64,000 nucleotides of DNA from Ornithinibacter sp. (GCA_029266735.1 JAQSWG010000005.1:1-64000), one strand, 5' to 3'; numbered from the stretch's first letter, positions 16,360 through 25,789 are shown. Program-made: numbers and translations. Notes: a model not told the origin generated them from the sequence alone.

Positions 16360-17522
16360 CCTCCGCGAGCGACGCCGCACCCGGGTCGCCGCACGGACGG
16401 ACCGACGGACCGCTCCGCATCGCGATGATCTCCTACTACCTTCCGAGCGAGAGCAAGATCGGCGTCGGTTACCAGGTACACGCGCTCGCCAACGAGCTGG
16501 TCCTGCGAGGCCACCGGGTCGACGTCTTCAGCCCGTGTGCGCCCGTCGACGGCGCGAGGTACGGCCACGTGCACGTCCCCCTCGGCGGGTCCCTGCGCAC
16601 CTTCCGCTTCGCGGTCGAGATGCGCCGGCGTGACCTGTCGTCCTACGACGTGCTGCACGCCCACGGTGAGGACTACTGGATGTGGCGCCGGCGGGTGCCC
16701 TCGCACGTCCGGACCCTCCACGGGTCCTGCTTCGAGGAGGCGCTGCGCATCCGCGGCGTGAAGGAGCGGCTGCGCATGGTCCTGCTGGGGTTCACCGAGG
16801 TGCTCGCGAGCCTGGTGGCCGACCGCACGGTGCTCATCTCGAGCCAGACCCGTCGCTGGACCCCATGGGTGCGCACCGTCATCCCGAACGGGGTGGACGC
16901 GAACCTGTTCGGGCGCCGCCTGCCGAAGACGGACCACCCGACGGTGCTCTTCGTGGGCACGTGGCAGGGGCGCAAGCGGGGCGCAGAGCTGGCCGACGCG
17001 TTCGCGCGAGACGTCCGGGCGGTCCACCCCGACGCGGAGCTGAGGATGGTCACCCAGGACGCACCCCCCGTGGTCCCCGAGGGGGTCACCGTCCTCGGCC
17101 GGCTGAGCGACGACGAACTGGCGGACGAGTACGGCCGTGCATGGCTCTTCTGTCTGCCGTCGAGCTACGAGGGGTTCGGCATCCCGTACGCCGAGGCGAT
17201 GACGGCCGGCCTTCCGGTCGTGGCCACCCCCAACGTCGGCGCCCGCTACGTGACGGGCGAGGGTGCGTCGGGAGTCCTCGTGGAGCTGCCGGCGCTGGGC
17301 GGTGCACTGGCCGAGCTGCTCTCCGACGGCGAGGAGCGCGAGCGGCTCTCACGCGCGAGTATGACCCGCGCCGAGTCGTTCGACCTGCGCCGGGTGGCCG
17401 ACTCCTACGAAGAGGTCTACCGGTCGGGACTGCGCCGCGCCGACCGACGTGGACGACGCCGGCGGAAGCCCCGTGACGACGTGAGTGTCGGTCGCGACAG
17501 GCCCCGTCCGACCCGCTCCTGA
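16356..17522 (+). CDS. GT4-family glycosyltransferase
   Basis: A 388-residue GT-B fold glycosyltransferase of family 4. The N-terminal domain begins RIAMISYYLPSESKIGVGYQ, a substrate-side loop typical of retaining GT4 enzymes. The C-terminal domain has VLFVGTWQGRKRG and the E-x7-E motif in YEGFGIPYAEAMTAGLPVVA, which binds the nucleotide-sugar. GTG 16356 overlaps the GH99-like stop (GTGA). The C-terminus carries a highly basic tail (about residues 360-388, RRGRRRRK) that could contact membrane phospholipids. No other glycan or flippase genes adjoin the pair, so the acceptor is unclear. Confidence 0.9.
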   Translation: MTSASDAAPGSPHGRTDGPLRIAMISYYLPSESKIGVGYQVHALANELVLRGHRVDVFSPCAPVDGARYGHVHVPLGGSLRTFRFAVEMRRRDLSSYDVLHAHGEDYWMWRRRVPSHVRTLHGSCFEEALRIRGVKERLRMVLLGFTEVLASLVADRTVLISSQTRRWTPWVRTVIPNGVDANLFGRRLPKTDHPTVLFVGTWQGRKRGAELADAFARDVRAVHPDAELRMVTQDAPPVVPEGVTVLGRLSDDELADEYGRAWLFCLPSSYEGFGIPYAEAMTAGLPVVATPNVGARYVTGEGASGVLVELPALGGALAELLSDGEERERLSRASMTRAESFDLRRVADSYEEVYRSGLRRADRRGRRRRKPRDDVSVGRDRPRPTRS

Positions 17523-17529
17523 CCCCAGC

Positions 17530-17551
17530 CTCACACCGCGCTCACACCGCG
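17530..17551. repeat. Short tandem direct repeat between convergent genes
   Basis: CTCACACCGCG occurs twice back to back in the 33-base gap between the GT4 gene and the nadE stop codon. Its role is unknown; it may simply be a replication-slippage duplication. Confidence 0.5.
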
Positions 17552-17555
17552 CGGC

Positions 17556-19637
17556 TCATCCCGGTGGGACGTTGGCCTCCAGCTCGGCCAGCCACGCGGC
17601 CGCCGACGCGTCGGACGGCATCCGCCAGTCTCCACGCGGTGAGAGCGAACCGCCGGCCACCACCTTGGGCCCGTTGGGCAGGGCCGAGCGCTTGAACTGG
17701 TTCCCGAAGAAGCGGCGGTAGAAGACGACCATCCAGTGGCGGATCGTCGGGAGGTCGTATGCCGGCCGTGCGCCCGAGGGGTACCCGGCCGGCCACCCGC
17801 CCCGCTCTCCCTCCGCCCAGGCGTGCTCGGCCAGGAAGGCGATCTTGCTCGGCCGGTAACCCCATCGGAGCACGTGGTAGAGCGTGAAGTCCTGCAGGGC
17901 GTACGGACCCACGGACTCCTCCGTCGACTGGATCTTCTCGCCCTCCCTCGTCGGCACGAGCTCGGGGCTGATCTCCTGGTCGAGGATCTCGAGCAGGGTC
18001 CCGTTGACGGGGCCCTCGAACTGCCCCGAGGAGACCACCCAGCGGATGAGGTGCTGCATGAGGGTCTTGGGGACACCGGAGTTCACCCCGTAGTGCGACA
18101 TCTGGTCGCCGACCCCGTAGGTGCACCAGCCGAGGGCGAGCTCGGACAGGTCACCGGTTCCGAGTACGACGCCGCCGCGCTGGTTGGCTGCCCGGAACAG
18201 GTAGTCCGTGCGCAGCCCGGCCTGCACGTTCTCGAAGGTGACGTCGTAGACGTCGTCCCCCCTGCCGAACGGGTGCCCCAGGTCGGTGAGCATCTGGGTC
18301 GCCGCGGCCCTGATGTCCAGCTCCTCCCAGGTGATCCCGAGGGACTCCATGAGGTGGATGGCGTTGCTCTTCGTCCCCGCTGTCGTCGCGAAACCGGGCA
18401 TCGTGAACCCGAGGATGTGCGTGCGCGGAAGGTCCAGCCGGTCACAGGCCTTCGCCGCGACGATGAGCGCGTGGGTGGAGTCCAGGCCACCGGAGACGCC
18501 GATGACGATGGTCGGGATGCGGGCCGGGTCGCCTCCGCCGATGGAACGCATCCGCTGCTCCAGCCCCGACACCTGGATGTTGTAGGCCTCGTAGCAGTCG
18601 AGCGCGAGCCGGTCCTCGGCGTCCGGCACGAACGGGAACCGGTCGACGACTCGCCGCAGGCCCAGGTCGCCCGAGGGCGGCCGCAGCCGGAACGGGACGA
18701 CGCGGAACCCACCCTGCTCGGCGGCATACGCGTCGGCGTTGTCGTCGAAGCTGCCCATCCGGATCCGCTCCTGCCGCAGCCGGTCGAGGTCGACGTCGAC
18801 GACGGTCCGCCTCGGGCCGTCCGGGAAGCGCTCGGACTCGCCGAGGAGGTCGCCGAGCTCGTAGACCATCGTCATGCCGTCCCAGGAGAGGTCCGTGCTC
18901 GACTCACCGGCGCTGGCCGCGGCATAGACGTATGCCGCGTTGCAGCGCAAGCTCGCCGAGCGAGCCATGAGGTGGCGGTCCTGCGCACGGCCGACCGTGA
19001 TGGGTGATGCCGAGAGGTTGAGCAGGACGTTCGCGCCGGCGAGGGCGGCCTCATGGCTCGGCGGCACCGGCAGCCAGATGTCCTCGCAGACCTCCACGTG
19101 CACGGCGAGCGACGGCAGGTCCTCGGGGCTGAAGACGAGGTCCGGCCCGAACGGCACCTCGCCGTCGACGTCGGCACCGGGCCAGTGCGGTCGCACGAGG
19201 AACTCTCCCTGGTGACCCGCCCCCGCGGCGAACCACCGCTTCTCGTAGAACTCCCGGTAGTTGGGCAGGAACGACTTGGGAACCACGCCGAGCACGTCAC
19301 CTCGGTGGATCACCACGGCGCAGTTGTAGAGCCGGTTGCCGTGTCGCAGTGGTGCCCCCACGACGACGAGCGGCACCAGCCCGGCGCTGGCCTCGGCGAG
19401 GGTGACGAGCGCCGCGTCGACGGCGTCGAGCAGGACGTCCTGCATGAAGAGGTCGTCGACCGCGTACCCCGACAGGCACAGCTCGGGGAAGAGCGCGACG
19501 GCGACACCTTCGTCGTGGCACGCAAGAACCTCGTCGAGCACCCGCTGCGCGTTGGTCGGGGGGTCCGCCAGTGCCACGGGAAGGGTGCACGCGGCCACCC
19601 GGGCGAACCCCTGGGCGTACACGTTCCGGAAGTCCAT
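17556..19637 (-). CDS. nadE: Glutamine-dependent NAD+ synthetase
   Basis: A 693-residue two-domain enzyme that makes NAD+ from nicotinic acid adenine dinucleotide, ATP and glutamine. The N-terminal nitrilase-fold glutaminase has its Glu-Lys-Cys triad at Glu52 (FPELCLSGY), Lys121 ([10 protein letters not shown]) and Cys184 (EVCEDIW). The C-terminal synthetase carries the ATP P-loop SGGLDS. Length and triad spacing agree with the actinobacterial type. ATG 19637 is supported by TAGGCT seven bases upstream on the minus strand, which suggests a leaderless mRNA. It is a single-gene unit, convergent with the GT4 gene. Confidence 0.96.
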   Translation of the reverse strand: MDFRNVYAQGFARVAACTLPVALADPPTNAQRVLDEVLACHDEGVAVALFPELCLSGYAVDDLFMQDVLLDAVDAALVTLAEASAGLVPLVVVGAPLRHGNRLYNCAVVIHRGDVLGVVPKSFLPNYREFYEKRWFAAGAGHQGEFLVRPHWPGADVDGEVPFGPDLVFSPEDLPSLAVHVEVCEDIWLPVPPSHEAALAGANVLLNLSASPITVGRAQDRHLMARSASLRCNAAYVYAAASAGESSTDLSWDGMTMVYELGDLLGESERFPDGPRRTVVDVDLDRLRQERIRMGSFDDNADAYAAEQGGFRVVPFRLRPPSGDLGLRRVVDRFPFVPDAEDRLALDCYEAYNIQVSGLEQRMRSIGGGDPARIPTIVIGVSGGLDSTHALIVAAKACDRLDLPRTHILGFTMPGFATTAGTKSNAIHLMESLGITWEELDIRAAATQMLTDLGHPFGRGDDVYDVTFENVQAGLRTDYLFRAANQRGGVVLGTGDLSELALGWCTYGVGDQMSHYGVNSGVPKTLMQHLIRWVVSSGQFEGPVNGTLLEILDQEISPELVPTREGEKIQSTEESVGPYALQDFTLYHVLRWGYRPSKIAFLAEHAWAEGERGGWPAGYPSGARPAYDLPTIRHWMVVFYRRFFGNQFKRSALPNGPKVVAGGSLSPRGDWRMPSDASAAAWLAELEANVPPG

Positions 19638-19644
19638 GCCTGCG

Positions 19645-19650
19645 AGCCTA
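19645..19650 (-). promoter_or_regulatory. -10 element of nadE (leaderless)
   Basis: TAGGCT on the minus strand, 7 bases before ATG 19637. Confidence 0.6.
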
Positions 19651-19718
19651 TTGGGGCTGGCGCCGGGTGACCCGACACGGCTCGTCCCCGGTGGCGGGTC
19701 GGGGTCGGCGGGACGACG

Positions 19719-20690
19719 TCACGGCGTGAGGAGGAGCTTGCCGGTGGCGCGGCGCTCATCGAGGGCGGCGAGCGCTGCGGCGACCTCGTCGAGGGCGCGG
19801 ACCTCGCCGATCACCGGGTCCACCGTGCCGGACAGCAGGAGGGGCAGGAGGTCGTCCCACTGACGACGCAGGTATGCCGGACCGGGCCCGCCGGGAGCGG
19901 TCCACCAGGCACCCCAGCCGACGCCCACGACGGAGATGTTGTGCAGCAGCAGCCGGTTGACCTTCACCTCGGGGATCGCGCCGGCGGTGAACCCGAGGAC
20001 GAGGTGCCGCCCACCCGGGGCGAGCGAGCGCAACGAGTCGTGGATGCGGTCGCCACCGACCGGGTCCACGACGACGTCGACACCGCGACCGCTCGTCAGC
20101 TCGGCCACCGCCTCCCGGAAGCCCTCGGCGAGCACGACCTCGTGGGCCCCGGCCGTCCGTGCCACCTCGACCCGGTCCTCCGACGACACGACCCCGATCA
20201 CGCGGGCGTCCCACGCGGCCGCGAGCTGCACCGCGGCGGTGCCGATGCCGCCCGCCGCCCCGTGCACGAGCACCGTCTCACCGACGGCGAGCCCGGCCCG
20301 CTCACGCAGCGCGAAGTGGCACGTGAGGTAGTTCATGGGGAGGGCCGCCCCCTGCTCGTAGGGCACCGAGTCCGGGAGCGGGAAGACCATGGCCGGGTCC
20401 ACCTCCACCACCTCGGAGAAGCCGCCGAGGAACGGGAAGGCGGCGACCCGGTCACCGACGGCCCACCCGCTGCCCGACGGGGCGGACCGGACCCGGCCGG
20501 CCACCTCCGACCCTGGCACGAAGGGGAGCTCGGGCCTGACCTGGTAGAGACCGCGGGTCAACAGGACGTCCGGGAAGGCCACCCCGGCGGCGGCCACCTC
20601 GATGACCACCCCGTCGCCAGCAGGCTCCGGAAGGTCCACCACCCCCACGGCGGCGGGTCCGTCGAGCCGGGTGACCTGGGCAGCACGCAC
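19719..20690 (-). CDS. NADPH:quinone oxidoreductase-like MDR protein
   Basis: A 323-residue zinc-free medium-chain reductase. The N-terminal GroES-like domain has FVPGSEVAGRV where zinc ADHs have GHE, and there are no structural zinc cysteines. The NADPH-binding motif is VLVHGAAGGIGTAAVQLA at about residues 141-158. Members reduce quinones or enoyl thioesters; the physiological substrate is unknown. GTG 20690 is supported by TACGAT five bases upstream on the minus strand. The MFS gene at 20768 is divergent, 77 bases away. A paralogous MDR gene lies at 52975-53955. Confidence 0.92.
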   Translation of the reverse strand: MRAAQVTRLDGPAAVGVVDLPEPAGDGVVIEVAAAGVAFPDVLLTRGLYQVRPELPFVPGSEVAGRVRSAPSGSGWAVGDRVAAFPFLGGFSEVVEVDPAMVFPLPDSVPYEQGAALPMNYLTCHFALRERAGLAVGETVLVHGAAGGIGTAAVQLAAAWDARVIGVVSSEDRVEVARTAGAHEVVLAEGFREAVAELTSGRGVDVVVDPVGGDRIHDSLRSLAPGGRHLVLGFTAGAIPEVKVNRLLLHNISVVGVGWGAWWTAPGGPGPAYLRRQWDDLLPLLLSGTVDPVIGEVRALDEVAAALAALDERRATGKLLLTP

Positions 20691-20695
20691 GGCTC

Positions 20696-20701
20696 ATCGT
20701 A
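20696..20701 (-). promoter_or_regulatory. -10 element of the MDR gene (leaderless)
   Basis: TACGAT on the minus strand, 5 bases before GTG 20690. Confidence 0.55.
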
Positions 20702-20767
20702 GGCACGCCACGGCGGGACCCGGCGCGGCTCGGGAATGCCCGATGGCGGGAGTGCGCTGCACGTCCA

Positions 20768-22012
20768 GTGCCACAACCCCGCCACGCCACCCTCGCGACC
20801 GTCGCCCTGATCCTCGGTGGCGTCGCCATCGGCACCACCGAGTTCGTGACGATGGGGCTGCTCCCCGACATCGCGGCCGGTGTCGGCGTGGACATCCCCT
20901 CGGCAGGCCACACGATCTCGGCGTACGCCGCGGGGGTGGTCGTCGGCGCTCCGCTGCTCGCGGTGCTCGGCGCGACCTGGCCCCGCAAGATGCTCCTTGT
21001 CGGGCTCATGGCCGCCTTCACGGTCGGCAACGTGCTGAGCGCTGCCGCTCCTGACTACGCCACCTTGGTGGCCGCGCGCTTCCTGGCCGGTCTGCCCCAC
21101 GGTGCGTTCTTCGGTGTCGCTGCCCTCGTCGCCGTCGACCTGGCCGTCCGTGGGCAGGCGGGGCGAGCCGTCGGCCGGGTGATGCTCGGCATCCCCATCG
21201 CGAACGTCCTCGGCGTTCCGGGCGCGACCTGGCTCGGCCAGACGCTGGGCTGGCGCGCCGCCTACTGGCTCGTCACGGTTCTCGGCGTGGCCACGATCAT
21301 CCTCATCGCGTACGCCGTCCCGCACCTCCCGCGGGACCGCTCGCGCACCGTGCGCAACGAGCTCAGCGCCCTGACGAGCCTGCAGGTGTGGCTGACCCTC
21401 GGGGTGGGGGCGGTCGGGTTCGGCGGCATGTTCGCGATGTACTCCTACATCGCGCCGACCGTCACCGACGTCACGGGCCTGCCGGCGTCCGCCGTGCCAC
21501 TGTTCCTCCTCGTCTTCGGGCTGTCGGGTTTCGCGGGCAACCTCGTCGCCGGTCGGATGGGGGACTGGTCGGTCATCCGGTCCGTGGTCATCGGCATCGC
21601 CGGACTCGGGGTGTCGCTGGCGATCTTCGCGGTCGCCGCCCCCTATGCCGTGCCCGCCCTCGTGGTCCTCGCCATGACGTCGGTCCTCGCCTCGGTCCTC
21701 GTCATCAACCTCCAGCTCCGGCTCATGCAGGTGGCAGGGACCGCCCAGACCCTCGCGGCGGCCGGCAACCACGCCGCCCTGAACCTGGCGAACGCCCTCG
21801 GCGCGTGGGTCGGCGGCCTCGTCATCGCGGCCGGCTACGGCTACACCGCACCGTCCCTGGTCGGCGCCGGGCTGGCCGTCGTGGGTCTCGGCATCCTCGC
21901 CGTCTCCGTGCTCGTCCACCGCCGGGACCACCCCGGCCGCGCCACGCTCCGTCCAGCGGGTGCTCCGGAGGCATCCGCCGCCGAGCCGGTGGGAGCCGCA
22001 CCGGTCTCCTGA
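20768..22012 (+). CDS. MFS transporter, AraJ/drug-efflux (DHA1) type
   Basis: A 414-residue permease with about 12 hydrophobic segments. The opening GGVAIGTTEFVTMGLLPDIA and the later RFLAGLPHGAFFGVAALVA are characteristic of the AraJ/YdhP and chloramphenicol-efflux branch of DHA1 exporters. A Pro/Ala-rich cytoplasmic tail follows the last helix. GTG 20768 is chosen from the family start; no strong Shine-Dalgarno sequence or leaderless -10 is visible. It is followed after 48 bases by the crotonase gene, which has its own -10 element, so the two need not be co-transcribed. Confidence 0.9.
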   Translation: MPQPRHATLATVALILGGVAIGTTEFVTMGLLPDIAAGVGVDIPSAGHTISAYAAGVVVGAPLLAVLGATWPRKMLLVGLMAAFTVGNVLSAAAPDYATLVAARFLAGLPHGAFFGVAALVAVDLAVRGQAGRAVGRVMLGIPIANVLGVPGATWLGQTLGWRAAYWLVTVLGVATIILIAYAVPHLPRDRSRTVRNELSALTSLQVWLTLGVGAVGFGGMFAMYSYIAPTVTDVTGLPASAVPLFLLVFGLSGFAGNLVAGRMGDWSVIRSVVIGIAGLGVSLAIFAVAAPYAVPALVVLAMTSVLASVLVINLQLRLMQVAGTAQTLAAAGNHAALNLANALGAWVGGLVIAAGYGYTAPSLVGAGLAVVGLGILAVSVLVHRRDHPGRATLRPAGAPEASAAEPVGAAPVS

Positions 22013-22048
22013 GCCATCCGCTTCTGGGCGTTCAGCGGCCCGTGTCCG

Positions 22049-22054
22049 TAGGCT
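22049..22054 (+). promoter_or_regulatory. -10 element of the crotonase operon (leaderless)
   Basis: TAGGCT lies six bases before ATG 22061, the same word and nearly the same spacing as for nadE. Confidence 0.6.
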
Positions 22055-22060
22055 GGCGGC

Positions 22061-22858
22061 ATGCCGAGCACCGTCACGTGCCGCGTCGAGGGCCACATCG
22101 CCCAGGTCCGGCTCAACCGTCCGGACAAGCTCAACGCCCTGACCCTCGACACACTCCAGGACCTCGCGTCCACGGCCCGGGAGCTCTCGGGCGACCGCAC
22201 GCTGCGCGGCGTCGTGATCGGCGGTGAGGGCGACTCCTTCTGCGCCGGCCTGGACTTCGCCACCGTCCTCGCCGACCCGCCACGGGTGGCCCGCTCGTTC
22301 GTCCCTCACCCGGTCAGGGGCACCAACCTGTTCCAGGAGGCCTGCTGGGCCTGGCGCCGGCTCTCGGTCCCCGTGGTCGCGGCGGTCCACGGCCACTGCT
22401 ACGGCGGTGGCCTCCAGATCGCGCTCGCCGCCGACCTCCGGATGACCACCGCCGACGCCCAGTGGTCCGTGCTGGAGGCCAAGTGGGGGCTCATCCCGGA
22501 CATGGGCGGCATCCAGGCACTGTCACAGCAGGTGCGGATGGACGTCGCGAAGCGGCTCACCATGACCGGCGAGGTCGTCAGTGGGACGCGGGCCGTGGAG
22601 CTCGGACTGGCGAGCGAGGTGCACGAGGAGCCGTTCGTCGCGGCCACGCGGTTCCTCGAGGCGGTCGCGACCCGTTCCCCGGACTCGGTGGCCGCCACCA
22701 AGCGCCTCTTCGGCCGCACGTGGACCGCCGGCGACCGGCGGACGTTCGCGAGGGAGCGGTTCGAGCAGGCGCGACTGCTGGCGACCCGCAACACGACCAT
22801 CGCCCGTGAGGCGGCGATGAAGCGCGTCGTGCCGGTCTTCGACGCGCGGCGACGATGA
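22061..22858 (+). CDS. Enoyl-CoA hydratase/isomerase (crotonase) family protein
   Basis: A 265-residue crotonase-fold enzyme acting on acyl-CoA thioesters. The oxyanion-hole region is visible as HGHCYGGGLQIALAADLR. The first catalytic Glu of classical hydratases (GGGCELA) is replaced, the segment here reading GGGLQIA. The second acidic position is kept in VLEAKWGLIPDMGG, which also has an Asp in place of the usual Gly/Ala. That pattern is closer to isomerase-type crotonases, so hydratase activity is uncertain. ATG 22061 is supported by TAGGCT six bases upstream. The molybdoenzyme gene overlaps its end (ATGA). Confidence 0.88.
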   Translation: MPSTVTCRVEGHIAQVRLNRPDKLNALTLDTLQDLASTARELSGDRTLRGVVIGGEGDSFCAGLDFATVLADPPRVARSFVPHPVRGTNLFQEACWAWRRLSVPVVAAVHGHCYGGGLQIALAADLRMTTADAQWSVLEAKWGLIPDMGGIQALSQQVRMDVAKRLTMTGEVVSGTRAVELGLASEVHEEPFVAATRFLEAVATRSPDSVAATKRLFGRTWTAGDRRTFARERFEQARLLATRNTTIAREAAMKRVVPVFDARRR

Positions 22859-25053
22859 CGGACACCCTGCCCGGAACCGAGGTCCGGCACATCACGTGCA
22901 CGCTCTGCGAGGCGATGTGCGGCCTCGAGGTGCGCCTCGACCATGGCGCGGTCGCGTCGATCCGCGGGCACGAGGCCGACCCGCTGTCACGCGGACACAT
23001 CTGTCCGAAGGCCTTCGCCCTCCAGGACGTCCAGGAGGACCCTGACCGGCTGCGCCGGCCGGTCGTGCGCACCGGCCGGGGCTGGCGGGAGGCGTCCTGG
23101 ACGGAGGCCATCTCCATCGCGGCCACGAAGCTGGTGGACGTCCAACGAGAGCACGGGGACGACGCCCTCGCGATCTACCTCGGCAACCCCACCGTCCACA
23201 GCCTCGGCGCCCTGACGCACCAGCCGCCCCTCGTTCGTCTGCTGAGGACGCGGAACCGCTTCTCCGCGACCTCGGTCGACCAGCTCCCGCACCAGGTCAC
23301 CGCATGGGCGCTCTACGGTCACCAGTACCTCCTTCCCGTGCCCGACATCGACCGCACCGACCTCCTGGTCCTCGTCGGCCACAACCCCATGGCGTCGAAC
23401 GGCTCGCTCTGGACGGTCCCCGACTTCCCGCAGCGCCGTCGAGAGCTCGCCGATCGCGGCGGTCGGCTCGTCGTCGTCGACCCACGCCGCACCGAGACCG
23501 CCGCCGTCGCCGACGAGCACCACTTCGTCCGGCCCGGGTCCGATGCCGCCGTCCTCCTCGCGATCGTGCGAGAGCTGCTCGCCTCGGACCTGGCCCGCCC
23601 GGCGGCATATGTCGACGGGGTCGACCGGGTGCGCGAGGCGGTGTCGGCGTTCACGCCCGAGCTCGCCGAGGACGTCAGCGGGATGCCGGCGGCGGTCGTC
23701 CGCTCCTTGGCGCAGGACCTCGCCGCCGCACGGGCCGCCGCCGTTCACGGACGCATGGGGGTCTCCACCCAGGAGCACGGTGTGGTGTGCCAGTGGGCGA
23801 TCCAGGTGATCAACATCCTCACCGGCAACCTCGACCGACCCGGCGGAACGATGTTCACGACGCCTGCGGTCGACCTCGTCGGGCAGGGCAGGCTGTCACC
23901 CGGAGGGTTCGGGCGGCGCCGCAGCCGGGTACGAGGACTCCCCGGCTTCGGGGGAGAGCTACCGGTGGCAGCCCTCGCCGAGGAGATCACGACCCCGGGG
24001 GACGGTCAGGTCCGGGCCCTGCTGACCGTCGCCGGGAACCCGGTCTCCTCCACCCCCGGTGGCCACCGGCTCGACGAGGCGCTCGCCGGCCTCGAGGCCA
24101 TGGTCGCGATCGACTTCTACGTCAACGAGACCACGCGCCACGCCGACGTCATCCTGCCACCGACGCCGCCGCTCGAGCGGGAGCACTACGACCTCGTCTT
24201 CCACCTCCTCGCCGTGCGGGACACCGCACGTTGGTCACCGGCCCTCCTGCCGAAGCCCGCCGGGGCACTGCACGACTGGGAGATCGCGCGCGACCTCGGC
24301 GCAGCCGTCGTCCGGGCACGGGGTGGCGGTCTGCGGCAACGGTGGTCCAAGGCCACGCTCCGGGCCGAGGCGCGCCTTCGGTTGTCGCCACGTCGCCAGG
24401 TCGACGCCCTGCTCCGCACCTCCGGGGCCCGGCTGTCCGTCGCCAAGCTCGAGCGGATGCCGGCCGGCGCCGACCATGGACCGCTCAGGTCGCGCCTACC
24501 CGGACGCCTGCGGACCCCGCAGCAGCGGATCGACCTCTCGGTGGACTTCGTCCTCGAGGCGCTGCCCGGACTGCCCCAGCAGCTGACCTCAGCCACCCGG
24601 CTCCCGGAGGGACACCTGCTGCTCATCGGGCGGCGCCACCAGCGTGACAACAACTCGTGGCTGCACAACTCGGCCCGGCTCACCCGGGGCCGGCCGCGCC
24701 ACGCCCTCCTCGCCCACCCCGACGACCTGGCCGTGCGCGGCATCCGCGACCGCGACAAGGTGCTCGTCCGGTCCGCGGCCGGGGAGGTGCAGGTGGAGGT
24801 CGCGGCCACGGACGACGTCATGCCGGGAGTCGTGTCCCTGCCGCACGGATACGGCCACCGGCGGTCGGGGGTGCGGCTGCGCGAGGCGACGCGGCTGCCC
24901 GGGGTGTCGATGAACGACCTCACGGACCCGTCGGTCGTCGAGGGCCTGTCCGGCAACGCGGTGCTCAACGGTGTGCCGGTGGTCGTGGAACCGCTGACCG
25001 TCCTCGTCGTGGAAGAGGCCCTTGCCGGGGTGCTGCCGGAGGACCCGGCGTGA
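22855..25053 (+). CDS. Molybdopterin-dependent oxidoreductase with N-terminal [4Fe-4S] site
   Basis: A 732-residue protein of the DMSO-reductase/formate-dehydrogenase superfamily. An N-terminal cluster motif is complete: Cys15, Cys18, Cys22 (CTLCEAMC) and Cys50 (GHICPKA). LVLVGHNPMASNGS and VVVDPRRTETAAVADEH are typical pterin-binding blocks. NNSWLHNS and the following C-terminal beta-barrel form the molydopterin dinucleotide-binding domain. I cannot assign the metal ligand by eye; the region reads SATSVDQLPHQV, with no Cys at the expected place. No Tat motif is present, so it is cytoplasmic. It overlaps the crotonase gene (ATGA) and the YjbR gene (GTGA). The substrate is unknown. Confidence 0.9.
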   Translation: MTDTLPGTEVRHITCTLCEAMCGLEVRLDHGAVASIRGHEADPLSRGHICPKAFALQDVQEDPDRLRRPVVRTGRGWREASWTEAISIAATKLVDVQREHGDDALAIYLGNPTVHSLGALTHQPPLVRLLRTRNRFSATSVDQLPHQVTAWALYGHQYLLPVPDIDRTDLLVLVGHNPMASNGSLWTVPDFPQRRRELADRGGRLVVVDPRRTETAAVADEHHFVRPGSDAAVLLAIVRELLASDLARPAAYVDGVDRVREAVSAFTPELAEDVSGMPAAVVRSLAQDLAAARAAAVHGRMGVSTQEHGVVCQWAIQVINILTGNLDRPGGTMFTTPAVDLVGQGRLSPGGFGRRRSRVRGLPGFGGELPVAALAEEITTPGDGQVRALLTVAGNPVSSTPGGHRLDEALAGLEAMVAIDFYVNETTRHADVILPPTPPLEREHYDLVFHLLAVRDTARWSPALLPKPAGALHDWEIARDLGAAVVRARGGGLRQRWSKATLRAEARLRLSPRRQVDALLRTSGARLSVAKLERMPAGADHGPLRSRLPGRLRTPQQRIDLSVDFVLEALPGLPQQLTSATRLPEGHLLLIGRRHQRDNNSWLHNSARLTRGRPRHALLAHPDDLAVRGIRDRDKVLVRSAAGEVQVEVAATDDVMPGVVSLPHGYGHRRSGVRLREATRLPGVSMNDLTDPSVVEGLSGNAVLNGVPVVVEPLTVLVVEEALAGVLPEDPA

Positions 25054-25355
25054 CGGCGGACGACGCCCGTCGGCTGGCGCTCGGCCTCCCGGACGTCGTG
25101 GAGCGCGACCACCACGGCTTTCCCAGCTTCCGGACCGGGTCGCGGGGGCGGATCTTCGCGACGTTGCCCACGGAGGAGGTCCTCCGCGTCATGCTCGACG
25201 AGGGGTCGATCCGGGAGGCGGTGGCCGAGTGGCCCTGGTGCCGCGAGGGGTGGTGGGGGAAGAGGCTGATGACGGTCGAGGTCGTCCTCGCCGACGCGGA
25301 TGCCTCCTCGGTCGCCGAGCTGCTCGCCGACGGCCACGCCCGCGCCCGGTCCTAG
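25050..25355 (+). CDS. MmcQ/YjbR family protein
   Basis: A 101-residue protein of the MmcQ/YjbR family, a small fold with a double-wing resemblance to DNA-binding proteins but no firm function. Recognisable blocks are ALGLPDVVERDHHGFPSFR, GRIFATL and the terminal LLADGHARAR. GTG 25050 overlaps the stop of the molybdoenzyme gene (GTGA), so it belongs to the same translational unit as the crotonase and molybdoenzyme. Its presence at the end of a catabolic operon may be incidental. Length is slightly below the usual 115-120 residues. Confidence 0.8.
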   Translation: MTADDARRLALGLPDVVERDHHGFPSFRTGSRGRIFATLPTEEVLRVMLDEGSIREAVAEWPWCREGWWGKRLMTVEVVLADADASSVAELLADGHARARS

Positions 25356-25424
25356 ACGCAGGACGGCACTCCCCACCCCCTGGCACTGCCGACGCGTCGA
25401 GACGCCGAGGGTGCGCCCGTTCAG

Positions 25425-25787
25425 CTACTCCGCGGCCGCCAGCCGCGCCGCGTGATCAGCCTCGTCGGCCTCCAGCGCACCGGCCGCGTGGTGCCGAAGT
25501 CGCCACGAGGCGGTGCCGCCCTCGGGCGTCGGGACTCGACCGGACGACAGGGCGCTGACGATGCGTCCACGCACGTCGGCCTCGTGGTCACTCTCGGTCG
25601 CGAACAGCACCCGGACTCGCACCTCCGAGCCGTCCCCCGACGTGGAGGTGTGGTGGGGGGCCAGCGGGCAGGGCCCCGGGTGGTCCCAGGAGCCGCACAC
25701 GGCGAAGGTGATCGCGGCGCCGGGCGCGCCGGCGTCCACGCCGGGACCGAGGACCACGACCGCGTCGTGGGCATATGCCGTCCGCAC
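25425..25787 (-). CDS. Conserved hypothetical protein, 120 residues
   Basis: The frame from GTG 25787 encodes 120 residues starting VRTAYAHDAVVVLGPGVD, with a mixed alpha/beta composition and two cysteines in FAVCGSWDHPGPCPLAPHH. The His-rich CPLAPHH segment could bind a metal, but no family was recognised. The C-terminal third is Ala/Glu/Asp-rich and probably helical. GTG 25787 starts two bases after the TGA of the upstream DUF1801 gene, so expression is probably coupled. Codon usage matches neighbours. Its role is unknown; co-occurrence with DUF1801 is the only clue. Confidence 0.6.
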   Translation of the reverse strand: MRTAYAHDAVVVLGPGVDAGAPGAAITFAVCGSWDHPGPCPLAPHHTSTSGDGSEVRVRVLFATESDHEADVRGRIVSALSSGRVPTPEGGTASWRLRHHAAGALEADEADHAARLAAAE

Positions 25788-25789
25788 GG

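Noticed and set aside
20558-22396. 612-codon minus-strand frame across the MFS and crotonase genes
   Set aside because: Composition is Glu/Asp/Arg/His-rich and it overlaps three well-supported genes.
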